Assembly (NCBI RefSeq): GCF_047314965.1
Contig: NZ_JBLBVK010000049.1
Span: 1-64,000 of the forward strand
Source of the DNA: JAVJUV01 sp047314965
GTDB lineage: Bacteria > Pseudomonadota > Alphaproteobacteria > Rhodobacterales > Rhodobacteraceae
Direction of reading: 5' to 3'
DNA: 64,000 bases
Shown one piece after another: positions 7,757 to 15,752 of this stretch. The translations under genes were made by a program, and so were the position numbers. The notes beneath the pieces are model-generated. The model was not told the DNA's origin. It ran no database searches and was given only the letters and a program-made list of their open reading frames with translations. Each line of letters begins with the position of its first letter. Within the stretch, counting starts at the first letter, position 1.

Positions 7757-8809
7757 ATGCGTTTCGCGCTCGGGCTTGCCTTTGCATCTGTTTTCGCCGC
7801 TGCCGCCTCGGCGCAGGACTGGGCGACGCGCGAGGTCTGCACCGTCGATAAGCCACGCGTTCACGAGGAAGTCTTCGCACCGGCCAGCCTTGACGAACTG
7901 GAACAGCTGGCAAGCTCGATTCCCAATTCTACGGGAAAGTTTTGGCAAATCACCTCCCCCACCGGCGCCACCTCCCACCTCTGGGGCACGTTCCACAGCG
8001 CCGATCCACTGATCCTCGCTCTGCCAGAAACGGTCAGAGATGCAATCGCCAACTCCCGGACAGTTGCGGTGGAGATCGACTTCACCCACCCCGACCGGCA
8101 GTCGTATCGGGACGCGCAGATGATGGAAGGTCGGTTTTCCGAGGCATCCGATCCTTTTGAGTTTTCTCCTGGCGACGGAACCGTTGCGGGTCTGTCGCCG
8201 GAGGTCTCCGGCTGGGTTCGGGACCGTGCGGTCGAACTGGGATGGACAGAGGATTTCGACCTGATCATGTCCTTGGCAGGTATGGCGGAAATGCTGCTGT
8301 CCGATCCTTGCGAAGACTTCACCCAAGGCATTCTGCCGATTCAGGACGATTTCATTCAGCTTTTGGGTAGATTGGCCGGCGCTGAAATCCTTAGCCTTGA
8401 AACTCCTGACGAGATGATCGGTGATTTGTCCGAAAGCGACGAAACCGCCCGTGCCATCATCCAGACCTATGCTGCTTATCTTAGACCCGCCGAAAGCAAT
8501 ACAGAACGGGCCACATCTTTCGCCCTCTACCTAGAAGGACGTCTCGGGCTGATGGAGGTTTGGGATCGAGCTTATCAGCAGGAAATCTATGGCTCCGATG
8601 GTCTGGACAGCTTGGAATTGACCGATAGCTATCTCCTTGAACATCGCAACAACCGCTTCGCTGATCGCCTGTCGGGGCCCCTTGCCGACGGAGGTGTGTT
8701 CATAGCGATTGGCTCCGCGCACCTCCCGGGAGAAATCGGATTGGTCGCGCTCCTTGCCGAGGCGGGCTACACACTGACACGAGTATCCCTGCCAGGAGAA
8801 GCCCCGTGA
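7757..8809 (+). CDS. TraB/GumN family protein, exported
   Basis: A 350-residue protein with an N-terminal signal peptide (hydrophobic stretch then ASAQ, cleavage near residue 20). It has the family hallmark LWGTFHSADP near residue 75, containing the conserved GX2H, and a second conserved region near the C-terminus, FIAIGSAHLPGEIGLVALL, with GXXH. TraB/GumN proteins are related to Tiki-type metal-dependent proteases, but most bacterial members have no proven activity. It starts five bases after ybaB, and its TGA overlaps the GTG of recR by four bases, so it is embedded in the dnaX-ybaB-recR transcription unit. Several codons look less GC-biased than the flanking housekeeping genes. Confidence 0.88.
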   Translation: MRFALGLAFASVFAAAASAQDWATREVCTVDKPRVHEEVFAPASLDELEQLASSIPNSTGKFWQITSPTGATSHLWGTFHSADPLILALPETVRDAIANSRTVAVEIDFTHPDRQSYRDAQMMEGRFSEASDPFEFSPGDGTVAGLSPEVSGWVRDRAVELGWTEDFDLIMSLAGMAEMLLSDPCEDFTQGILPIQDDFIQLLGRLAGAEILSLETPDEMIGDLSESDETARAIIQTYAAYLRPAESNTERATSFALYLEGRLGLMEVWDRAYQQEIYGSDGLDSLELTDSYLLEHRNNRFADRLSGPLADGGVFIAIGSAHLPGEIGLVALLAEAGYTLTRVSLPGEAP

Positions 8810-9399
8810 AACCCGCAAGCGAGCTTGAAGACCTGATCGATATGATGGCCCGCCTTCCAGGGTTGGGGCCAAGATCGGCGCGCCGAGCTGTGCTGCATAT
8901 GATAAAGAAGCGAGGTCTGCTGCTTGTTCCGCTTGCCAAGGCAATGTCGCGGGTCGCCGAGACCGCGCGCGAGTGCCTGAACTGTGGAAATATCGGTACG
9001 TCCGACCTTTGCGAGATCTGTGAAACCGAGAAACGCGCGAACGGCGAACTTTGTGTGGTTGAAGATGTTGCGGATCTTTGGGCGATGGAACGCGCCGGTG
9101 TCTTCAAGGGGCGCTATCACGTGCTGGGTGGTACACTGTCGGCTTTGGACGCGATCGGCCCCGACGAACTGCGTATTCCGAAGCTTCTTGACCGCGTTGC
9201 GACGGAAGAAATCTCCGAGGTCATCCTTGCCTTGAATGCAACGGTAGATGGTCAGACGACTGCCCACTACATCGCGGATCAATTGGAGGGCCGTGTTTCC
9301 GTTACTTCGCTGGCACAGGGTGTACCTATCGGCGGCGAACTCGATTACCTTGACGACGGCACGATCAGCGCGGCACTTCGCGCGCGAAAATCCATATAA
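8806..9399 (+). CDS. recR: Recombination protein RecR
   Basis: RecR acts with RecF/RecO to load RecA at single-strand gaps. The 197-residue protein has the N-terminal helix-hairpin-helix (LIDMMARLPGLGPRSARR), the C4 zinc finger with C57, C60, C69 and C72 (ECLNCGNIGTSDLCEIC), a Toprim domain beginning LCVVEDVADLWAMER, and the Walker-like C-terminal segment LAQGVPIGGELDYLDDGT. The GTG start overlaps the upstream stop. Length is normal. Confidence 0.96.
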   Translation: MKPASELEDLIDMMARLPGLGPRSARRAVLHMIKKRGLLLVPLAKAMSRVAETARECLNCGNIGTSDLCEICETEKRANGELCVVEDVADLWAMERAGVFKGRYHVLGGTLSALDAIGPDELRIPKLLDRVATEEISEVILALNATVDGQTTAHYIADQLEGRVSVTSLAQGVPIGGELDYLDDGTISAALRARKSI

Positions 9400-9424
9400 A
9401 AAACCCCGGCCGTTGGCCGGGGTT
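9396..9424 (-). terminator. Intrinsic terminator between recR and trcR
   Basis: An 8-bp perfect stem, CCCCGGCC (9404-9411) and GGCCGGGG (9415-9422), with a GTT loop. A run of As precedes it on the plus strand (a T-run when read from the minus strand), so it best serves the minus-strand trcR gene. It may also stop recR transcripts arriving from the other side. Confidence 0.8.
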
Positions 9425-9447
9425 CTGGCAGCCGAGGGAACTCGAGA

Positions 9448-10194
9448 TCAGTCTTCTTCGTCGTCGTCATCGACGTCGTTGGGAAGGTTGAAGAAACTCT
9501 CCGCATCGGGCGTGTCGTCTTCACGGTCGTCGTCTTCGCTTTCCGTCAGCGTAAACGTCTCAAGTCCGGAAATGGCGGTTGGGATCCTGGGTTCGTCTTC
9601 CATACCCAGCGACTGTTCGGTCGAGACAAGCTTGCGACGCTCGTCGTCCGACATCACCTCGCCATCGCGTGCTTTCTTGGCCGCGGCTTTCTGAACGGCA
9701 GCATCAAGCTCGCTTTGCTTGGTCAATCCGAGTGCAACCGGATCGACAGGCTGGATATTCGAGATGTTCCAGTGAGTCCGTTCGCGGATGGATTGAATCG
9801 TCGGTTTGGTCGTTCCCACAAGCTTCGAAATCTGACCGTCCGACAACTCTGGATGGAACTTGACCAACCAAAGGATCGCCGCAGGACGGTCCTGCCGCTT
9901 GGAGAGCGGCGTATAGCGCGGACCGCGACGCTTTTCCTCGCCCACCGCTGCAGCGTTGAACTTCAGTTTCAGCTTGTGCACAGGATCCTTTTCGGCCTTG
10001 TCGATCTCTTCCTGCGTCAACTGGTTGTTCGAGATCGGATCGAACCCTTTGACACCGGCGGCCACGTCGCCGTCAGCGATGCCTTGCACCTCAAGCTCGT
10101 GCAGGCCGCAGAAATCCGCGATCTGCTTGAAGCTGATCGTGGTGTTATCAACCAGCCAGACGGCGGTCGCTTTTGCCATGATCGGTTTGTTCAT
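9448..10194 (-). CDS. trcR: Cell cycle transcriptional regulator TrcR (DUF1013)
   Basis: A 248-residue alphaproteobacterial regulator. The conserved core begins MAKATAVWLVDNTTISFKQI and continues through FCGLHELEVQGIADGD (a helix-turn-helix-like segment) and LVGTTKPTIQSIRERTHWN, a second helix-turn-helix region. The C-terminus is strongly acidic, ending in a run of Asp/Glu (NDVDDDDEED). Family members are essential or cell-cycle linked in alphaproteobacteria. I start at the ATG at 10194, which follows AGGAGAC; the frame stays open 33 codons further upstream without an RBS. Confidence 0.88.
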   Translation of the reverse strand: MNKPIMAKATAVWLVDNTTISFKQIADFCGLHELEVQGIADGDVAAGVKGFDPISNNQLTQEEIDKAEKDPVHKLKLKFNAAAVGEEKRRGPRYTPLSKRQDRPAAILWLVKFHPELSDGQISKLVGTTKPTIQSIRERTHWNISNIQPVDPVALGLTKQSELDAAVQKAAAKKARDGEVMSDDERRKLVSTEQSLGMEDEPRIPTAISGLETFTLTESEDDDREDDTPDAESFFNLPNDVDDDDEED

Positions 10195-10315
10195 CTGCTT
10201 GTCTCCTGACAAATCTTGAGCGGTGCCGGAAATCGGCTGGTCCCGGTGGACCCATCCTCGAATTTCGGGGAATTGCCGGGTATATAGTCGCATGAGCAGC
10301 GATAGGGAAGAGTGA

Positions 10316-10945
10316 ATGCGGTATCTGATAGTGCTTTTGCTGAGCGCGGGGTTCGCGCGGGCTGATGGCGAAAGAGCAGGCGAATTCGACTACTATGTGC
10401 TTTCACTCTCGTGGTCGCCCACGTGGTGTGCACTGGAGGGAGATCGGCGCGGCTCGCCGCAATGTGAGGACGACCGGGATTTCGGCTGGGTCTTGCATGG
10501 TCTCTGGCCCCAGTACGAAGATGGCTGGCCTAGTTTCTGTCTCACATCTGAACGCAACCCGTCCCGCTCGGATACCGCCGAAATGGCAGATATCATGGGC
10601 ACATCCGGAAATGCATGGCACCAATGGAACAAGCATGGCCGATGCTCGGGTCTGTCATCCGAAGAGTACTACGCTCTGGCCCGGAAAGCATACGACCGGA
10701 TCGTCAGACCGGATGTTTTCATGAAACTGCGGAGCCCTGTACAGCTGCCCGCTTCGGTCGTCGAAGAGGCGTTTCTCGAAGTGAACCCAACTCTCGCAAA
10801 CGATCAGATAACCATCACCTGCAAGTCAGGCCGAATCCAGGAAGCCCGGGTATGCCTTACGCGCTCGCTGGAACCGAGAGACTGCGGGAGCGACGTCATT
10901 CGCGATTGCCGTATGCAGGACGCCTTGTTCGAGCCGGTAAGGTAG
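10316..10945 (+). CDS. Ribonuclease T2 family protein, secreted
   Basis: A 209-residue RNase T2-type endoribonuclease with a short signal peptide (RYLIVLLLSAGFARA). The first active-site block is FGWVLHGLWPQ, with the catalytic histidine near 61. The second is WHQWNKHGRC (101-110), with H102, K106 and H107. In classical RNase T2 the second block reads HEWxKHG; here Q103 replaces the usual glutamate. Cysteines at 38, 50, 75 and 110 could form disulfides in the periplasm. A role in scavenging extracellular RNA is the usual inference. It is divergent from trcR. Confidence 0.9.
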   Translation: MRYLIVLLLSAGFARADGERAGEFDYYVLSLSWSPTWCALEGDRRGSPQCEDDRDFGWVLHGLWPQYEDGWPSFCLTSERNPSRSDTAEMADIMGTSGNAWHQWNKHGRCSGLSSEEYYALARKAYDRIVRPDVFMKLRSPVQLPASVVEEAFLEVNPTLANDQITITCKSGRIQEARVCLTRSLEPRDCGSDVIRDCRMQDALFEPVR

Positions 10946-10991
10946 CTGCCGTAGCCGCTTGCCTTATTTAGCCTTGATCCGGGTCCTTGAT

Positions 10992-11981
10992 TTAGCCGTC
11001 GCCGCCGACACGTAAGACGATCTTGCCGATGTGCTCCGCCTCAAGCGCGCGGTGCGCATCAGCGGCATCTGCCAGATCAAAGACCTGATCCATTACAGGT
11101 CCAATCCTCCCGATCTCAAGCAGAGGCCAGACGTTCTTCCTCAGGGCCTCTGCAATTGCAGCCTTGGCCGCAACCGACTGCGGGCGCAGCGTGGAACCCG
11201 TAACGGTCAATCTGCGCACCATGATCTCCGCAAAATTGATCTCGGCCTTTGGACCGCCCAGAAAGGCGATGAAGACCAGACGGCCATCATCCTTTAGCGC
11301 CCGAAGATTGCGTCGGATATAGTCTCCGCCGACCATATCGAGGATCAGATCTGCCCCTCCGGCATCGCGCAGGAACGTGACGAAATCCTCGCTGCGATAG
11401 TTGAGGCCCTTTTCGGCGCCCAATCTTTCGCAAAAACGCGCCTTTTCATCTGACCCCGCAGTCGCGAAAACACGCGCTCCGAATGCATGAGCGAGCTGAA
11501 TTGCCGTTGTGCCGATACCGCTTGTACCGCCATGAACCAGAAACGTCTCTCCCGCCCTGAGGCCTCCACGCATGAAAACGTTGGTCCAAACGGTAAAATA
11601 TGTCTCCGGAAGACAAGCCGCCTCGCCCAGCGGCATTCCAGACGGAACCGGAAGGCAATGGCTCGCCGGTGCAGTAACGTACTCTGCGTATCCGCCCCCT
11701 GGAAGCAGTGCGCAGACAGGGTCGCTCGGCGACCACCCCAAAACGCCCTGCCCCACCTCTTCGATGATGCCCGAGGCTTCCAGTCCCGGGAGGTCGGAAG
11801 CGTCGGGCGGCGGCGCATAGCTGCCTGCGCGCTGCAAGGCATCCGGTCGATTCACTCCGGCATATGCGACGCGGATCAGAACCTCGCCGTATCCAGGCTT
11901 TGGCTTGGGACGCTCCCGCAGTTTCAGAACATCAGGACCGCCCGGTGTCGTGATCTCAATTGCGCGCATGATCCGGGCCAT
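10992..11981 (-). CDS. NAD(P)H quinone oxidoreductase, PIG3-type MDR family
   Basis: A 329-residue medium-chain, zinc-independent oxidoreductase of the quinone reductase/TP53I3 group. The N-terminal GroES-like domain contains YAGVNRPDALQRAGSY. The Rossmann fold is marked by FLVHGGTSGIGTTAIQLAHAFGARVFATAGSDEK near 140-175. It probably reduces quinones or enones with NADPH in the cytosol. Translation starts at ATG 11981 after AGGAGGG; an internal ATG four codons later is possible. No operon partner is evident; COQ9 lies 69 bases upstream on the same strand. Confidence 0.9.
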   Translation of the reverse strand: MARIMRAIEITTPGGPDVLKLRERPKPKPGYGEVLIRVAYAGVNRPDALQRAGSYAPPPDASDLPGLEASGIIEEVGQGVLGWSPSDPVCALLPGGGYAEYVTAPASHCLPVPSGMPLGEAACLPETYFTVWTNVFMRGGLRAGETFLVHGGTSGIGTTAIQLAHAFGARVFATAGSDEKARFCERLGAEKGLNYRSEDFVTFLRDAGGADLILDMVGGDYIRRNLRALKDDGRLVFIAFLGGPKAEINFAEIMVRRLTVTGSTLRPQSVAAKAAIAEALRKNVWPLLEIGRIGPVMDQVFDLADAADAHRALEAEHIGKIVLRVGGDG

Positions 11982-12050
11982 GACCTCTTCCCTCCTAATT
12001 CCCTCCTAAGGTGGCTTCAGAAACCACGTCGTGAAACGGACAGAAACTCC

Positions 12051-12746
12051 CTATTTTGGTCCCCGCCAGCGTCCGGGTAAATCGTTGAGGTGCGACATGT
12101 CTGGCATCCGAACCCTTTTGAAGAGACTCGCCTGAAGTTCCATAAACGGTTTGGTTAGCGGGTTTTCCCGCAACTGCCCCTTCACTTTCTCGATTCGCAT
12201 CACGTCTTCGATCCGCCGATCAATGAACGCGGCAGTATCCGCCTGACCACTGCTGTCGTCACCCAACCAAAATAGGACCGTCGAAGCCCAAACAGCCGAA
12301 AGCGTTGCGCGCTTGGAATACCAGTTCAAATCGTCCGAAGTGTCCCCCAGCGCTGTCCAGATGTGGTCGGCCGTTTCCCAAAGGAGCTTTGCACCCTCGG
12401 CAGCATGGGTCGGGAGGGAAAAAAAGGCTGTCGCGCGGCGCACCGCTTCACGGTCATCCATTGCCTCTACACGGAACCAAAGCGCGGTGGCCACCTTGTC
12501 ACGAAACCGCAATTCCGAAAGATCCGCATGTTTCAACCGATCGATCATCATCTGGTCGCCACGCCGATGGTAGGCGACTGCCAGGTCCAGCGCCCCACGC
12601 GGCGCCAGTTCCTTTGCTTCGGCATCCGAAATTCCGATGTCATTGGCCGCGGCTGTGAACGTCGCCGCAGACCATCCATCGAAGGCAACATGGCTGAGAG
12701 CGGCATTAAGCAACGTCTCAATTGTCGGCTTTGCGGTTTTGGTCAT
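12051..12746 (-). CDS. COQ9 family protein (ubiquinone biosynthesis)
   Basis: A 231-residue homologue of COQ9, a lipid-binding accessory protein of ubiquinone synthesis that has a TetR-like fold. The N-terminal helix-turn-helix-like region (ETLLNAALSHVAFDGWSAATF) and the C-terminal COQ9 block with TLSAVWASTVLFWLGDDS and RRIEDVMRIEKVK are clear. I start at ATG 12746; the open frame upstream has no similarity. It is divergently placed from rpsU, a common arrangement in Rhodobacteraceae. Confidence 0.88.
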   Translation of the reverse strand: MTKTAKPTIETLLNAALSHVAFDGWSAATFTAAANDIGISDAEAKELAPRGALDLAVAYHRRGDQMMIDRLKHADLSELRFRDKVATALWFRVEAMDDREAVRRATAFFSLPTHAAEGAKLLWETADHIWTALGDTSDDLNWYSKRATLSAVWASTVLFWLGDDSSGQADTAAFIDRRIEDVMRIEKVKGQLRENPLTKPFMELQASLFKRVRMPDMSHLNDLPGRWRGPK

Positions 12747-12773
12747 ACCTTTTACTCCGTTTCTGCTAGCCAG

Positions 12774-12802
12774 TAGACAACCTATGCCGCCTTTGCTATA
12801 GG
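12774..12802 (+). promoter_or_regulatory. Putative sigma-70 promoter of rpsU
   Basis: TAGACA (12774-12779) and TATAGG (12797-12802) are separated by 17 bases, leaving a leader of roughly 48 nt before the rpsU ATG. AAGGTGG near 12840 is the ribosome binding site. The elements sit in the divergent gap between COQ9 and rpsU. Confidence 0.55.
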
Positions 12803-12856
12803 GCCACCTCCTGCAGATTTTGCGCAACTCTAAACTAGAAAGGTGGTGACAACCAC

Positions 12857-13063
12857 ATGCAGGTCAGTGTTCGCGACAACAACGTCGATCAGGCGCTTCG
12901 TGCTCTGAAAAAGAAGCTGCAGCGTGAGGGCGTCTTCCGCGAAATGAAGCTTCGGCAGCATTTCGAGAAGCCCTCCGAGAAGAAAGCGCGCGAGAAGGCC
13001 GAGGCCATCCGCCGAGCCCGCAAGCTTGCCCGTAAAAAGGCACAGCGCGAGGGAATGCTCTGA
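12857..13063 (+). CDS. rpsU: 30S ribosomal protein S21
   Basis: A 68-residue, strongly basic small-subunit protein, beginning MQVSVRDNNVDQALRALKKK and ending in an Arg/Lys-rich helix. The sequence matches S21 throughout. S21 helps base-pair the Shine-Dalgarno region during initiation. It is a single-gene unit with its own promoter and terminator. Confidence 0.97.
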   Translation: MQVSVRDNNVDQALRALKKKLQREGVFREMKLRQHFEKPSEKKAREKAEAIRRARKLARKKAQREGML

Positions 13064-13100
13064 GCTTCTGAAAACACTGGAGCGGTCCGCCGTTCGAGAG

Positions 13101-13138
13101 ACGACCCCCGAGGCATCGCCCGGGGGTTTGTCGTTTTT
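13101..13138 (+). terminator. rpsU intrinsic terminator
   Basis: The stem CCCCCG (13105-13110) pairs with CGGGGG (13121-13126) and is extended by ACGA/TCGT. It is followed by a T-run (13134-13138), 40-75 bases after the rpsU stop. Confidence 0.85.
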
Positions 13139-13484
13139 GATTTGTTTTAATCGGTGAAATTCTTACCCTTGGTAGCGTCAAAAACAAGCAAGAACAAACA
13201 GAACTAGATTCGAGAGAATATCAACGATATCAAACGCTTATTTTCATTTTATTTGAACTCACACCGCGGTAATCTCATAAGATGAGAGGGTGCGGTGCAA
13301 TCACCGATCATCCTTGAATGGCGCGGCAATAGTGTCCGCGACTGGTGGGGGCAATGGTGTTGGCGACGTTCCGCGATGGTGAAGATATTCATGCAGCTAG
13401 ATCTTCCGTGTGCCGTTGTCCTTTTTTGGTCGCGGGCCCGATACCTGTCGGCCCTTGTTACCAAGCAATTTTCGAGGACATACC
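13139..13484. other. AT-richer gap upstream of the lysyl oxidase gene
   Basis: About 345 bases without a convincing gene. The first half (13139-13300) is clearly AT-richer than its neighbours, with AT runs such as TTATTTTCATTTTATTTG, and could contain the promoter of the next gene. Short open frames at 13295-13528 (+) and 13249-13464 (-) have no family features and no good start signals. The composition change marks the left edge of a probably acquired gene. Confidence 0.5.
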
Positions 13485-15656
13485 GTGCAACTTTTACCCG
13501 ATCTGACCCCCTGGGCCAGCGAAGCTGACAACTACATCTATGGCTGGAGAATTCAGGGGGACCAACTTCGCCTTACAACCGCCATGGCCAATATCGGATT
13601 TGGAAACCTTGAAGTACGAGGCGGAGCTATTCTGGCCGACGGCTCTCAAGAAGTGTACCAGCGCATCTACAACGACGATGGCACCTTCACTGATCGACTG
13701 GCCGGAACGTTCGAGTACCATGATACGCACGGTCATATCCACTTTGAGGATTTTGCCCACTTCCGGCTACGTTCAGTTACTTCCGACGGCGGTGTAGGCG
13801 AGGTAATTGCGCAAGGCGACAAGGTCAGTTTTTGCCTGATTGACGTGGATCAGCTCGATCCCTTGGCCGGAGCGAGAACCTATGGAAGTTGCGGCCAGAT
13901 CCAGGGCATCTCCTCGGGTTGGGCGGACGTCTATTCCAGTGGCCTTCCGGGTCAATCGATCGATATCGCCGGTGTTCCCGATGGCCAATATTGGCTGGAA
14001 GTCGAGGTCGATCCTTTGAACCGACTGGTTGAGGCGGACGAAACAAACAATGTAACTCGAATTCTGATAACCCTCGATCGCGAGACTGAGCCACCGGTTG
14101 GTTCAGACGCATTCGAACAAAACGACTCTCTGGCCACGGCGAGCATCTTGGCGCCACCCGAGGATCATCTCTACGAAAACTTATCGATCCACGACTCCAA
14201 TGATGCTGATTTTTTTCGGTTCACAGCCTCTGCTACAGGAATATTGTCGTTCCGCATCGACTTTCAGCACTCTCTCGGCGATCTGGATATGCGGGTCTTC
14301 GATGCTGCGGGAAATTTTTTGGCCAACAGCATAGGCGTTACGAACTCAGAAACGATTAGTGTGCAGGCGTCAGAAGGCGATCAGTTCACTGTGCAGATCT
14401 ACGGTTATAACGGTGCCACAGGCAATTATTCTCTATTGGTCGATCAGCCCGACCGCCGCGACGACTTCGAACCCAACGACACGCTGGCCACCGCAGCATT
14501 TCTTGATGCGTCGGAGCCGGTCTCCATGTTCGTGGACATGTCGGTACACTCCGGAGACCAAGATTATTTTTGGTTCGAAGCCGAAAATTCAGGGCTAATG
14601 AAGGTACACTTGGACTTTCACCATGAGGATGGCGACATCAACGCCAGGATCCTCGATGCCGACGGCGGGATACTGACCGAGTCCCTTCGCGACTCCACGG
14701 CGATCGACCCAGACCATGAACATCTTCAGTTCGAAGCGGTTGCCGGTCAGGACTATTTTCTTTTCGTGTTCGGCGCCAACGATCAAGTTGCCAATCCGCA
14801 CTACTCGATCATGATCGAGCAGCCGGAAATGAACATCGCCACTTTCAATGGCAGCACATACATGTTCGTTGGTTCGTCCAATCGTTGGAGCGAAGCACAA
14901 GCGATCGCGGCTTCAGTGGGCGGGCATCTATTGCGGATCGAAAGTCAGGCCGAGAATGATTTTATCATGCAATCGTTCTGGAACGACCAAGCGATTTTCC
15001 TAGACGCTTCGGATGCGGCTACAGAGGGCTTGTTCACCTATTCCGATGGGCGACCGTTGACCTATGACAATTGGCGACCGGGAGAGCCAAACAACTACGG
15101 CGGAATCCAGGATTACGCGCGGATCGCCGACGACCAGGGTCGCTGGGACGACGGATGGGATGGAAGCGTTGCACATAGGGGAGACTCTGGTTGGGAAAGC
15201 GACGGCACCGCGATGGTGATCGTTGAAATTCCTGACCGACCGGCCCTGATCACTTTTGAGGGATCAGCCTATGAAGTAATAGGCAGCACCAACCGCTGGA
15301 CCACGGCGCAAGAAATGGCAGCCGAAGCTGGTGGACGATTGCTTGAGATCGAAAGTCAGGCAGAAAACAATTTCATCATGGCGGCATTCTGGGAAGATCA
15401 GGCGATCTTCCTTGATGCATCGGACGCTGCCAATGAAGGAAATTTCGTGAACAGCGACGGCGAACTGCTCGCATACAGCAACTGGCGCCCAGGAGAACCG
15501 AACAACTTCGGCGGCATCCAGGATTACGCCCGGATCGCCGACGACCAGGGTCGCTGGGACGACGGATGGGATGGGAGCGTTGCACATAGGGGAGACTCTG
15601 GTTGGGAAAGCGACGGCACCGCGATGGTGATCGTGGAATATGATTTGCTGGCCTGA
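13485..15656 (+). CDS. Lysyl oxidase-like protein with two PPC and two C-type lectin domains
   Basis: A 723-residue modular protein. Residues 1-200 form a lysyl oxidase-like copper domain: the histidine triad H82, H84, H86 (THGHIHFED); K113 in GDKVSFCLID, aligning with the human LOX quinone-precursor lysine (Lys320); and Y150 in SGWADVYSSG, aligning with Tyr355. The block ends with the LOX-typical VDPLNRLVEADETNNV. Two PPC-type beta-sandwich domains follow (about 208-320 and 327-446), then two C-type lectin folds (453-581 and 590-718), each with EPN and WDDGWDG calcium/sugar-site motifs. I choose the GTG at 13485 because GAGGA precedes it and the conserved start MQLLPDLTPW begins there. No N-terminal signal peptide is visible, so export, if any, would be non-classical. 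Base composition is unlike the neighbouring genes. Confidence 0.85.
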   Translation: MQLLPDLTPWASEADNYIYGWRIQGDQLRLTTAMANIGFGNLEVRGGAILADGSQEVYQRIYNDDGTFTDRLAGTFEYHDTHGHIHFEDFAHFRLRSVTSDGGVGEVIAQGDKVSFCLIDVDQLDPLAGARTYGSCGQIQGISSGWADVYSSGLPGQSIDIAGVPDGQYWLEVEVDPLNRLVEADETNNVTRILITLDRETEPPVGSDAFEQNDSLATASILAPPEDHLYENLSIHDSNDADFFRFTASATGILSFRIDFQHSLGDLDMRVFDAAGNFLANSIGVTNSETISVQASEGDQFTVQIYGYNGATGNYSLLVDQPDRRDDFEPNDTLATAAFLDASEPVSMFVDMSVHSGDQDYFWFEAENSGLMKVHLDFHHEDGDINARILDADGGILTESLRDSTAIDPDHEHLQFEAVAGQDYFLFVFGANDQVANPHYSIMIEQPEMNIATFNGSTYMFVGSSNRWSEAQAIAASVGGHLLRIESQAENDFIMQSFWNDQAIFLDASDAATEGLFTYSDGRPLTYDNWRPGEPNNYGGIQDYARIADDQGRWDDGWDGSVAHRGDSGWESDGTAMVIVEIPDRPALITFEGSAYEVIGSTNRWTTAQEMAAEAGGRLLEIESQAENNFIMAAFWEDQAIFLDASDAANEGNFVNSDGELLAYSNWRPGEPNNFGGIQDYARIADDQGRWDDGWDGSVAHRGDSGWESDGTAMVIVEYDLLA
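15105..15227 (+). repeat. Lectin-domain repeat unit, copy 1
   Basis: A 123-base segment encoding the C-terminal third of the first lectin domain (IQDYARIADDQGRWDDGWDG onward). It recurs at 15516-15638 with only three silent base differences. Confidence 0.9.
15516..15638 (+). repeat. Lectin-domain repeat unit, copy 2
   Basis: Second copy of the 123-base segment, offset 411 bases (137 codons) from the first. The encoded peptide is identical, while the preceding parts of the two lectin domains have diverged. Confidence 0.9.
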
Positions 15657-15687
15657 TTGAAATAACAAAAAGGAGACTTGGGACCGC

Positions 15688-15714
15688 AGGTCCGCTTGCC
15701 CGGTAAGCGGACCT
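15688..15714 (+). terminator. Hairpin after the lysyl oxidase gene
   Basis: A perfect 10-bp stem, AGGTCCGCTT (15688-15697) with AAGCGGACCT (15705-15714), and a seven-base loop. It starts 32 bases after the stop codon. No T-run follows, so it may be a Rho-assisted terminator or mRNA-stabilising element. Confidence 0.5.
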
Positions 15715-15752
15715 GAAGTAATGACCACGGCGTTCGAGAACGGAGATCTCAC

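Noticed and set aside
13295..13528. A plus-strand 77-codon open frame before the lysyl oxidase gene, with a WRGNSVRDWWGQWCWRR-like stretch
   Set aside because: No ribosome binding site and no family features, and it overlaps the true GTG start region. I considered a transposase remnant but found no conserved motif.
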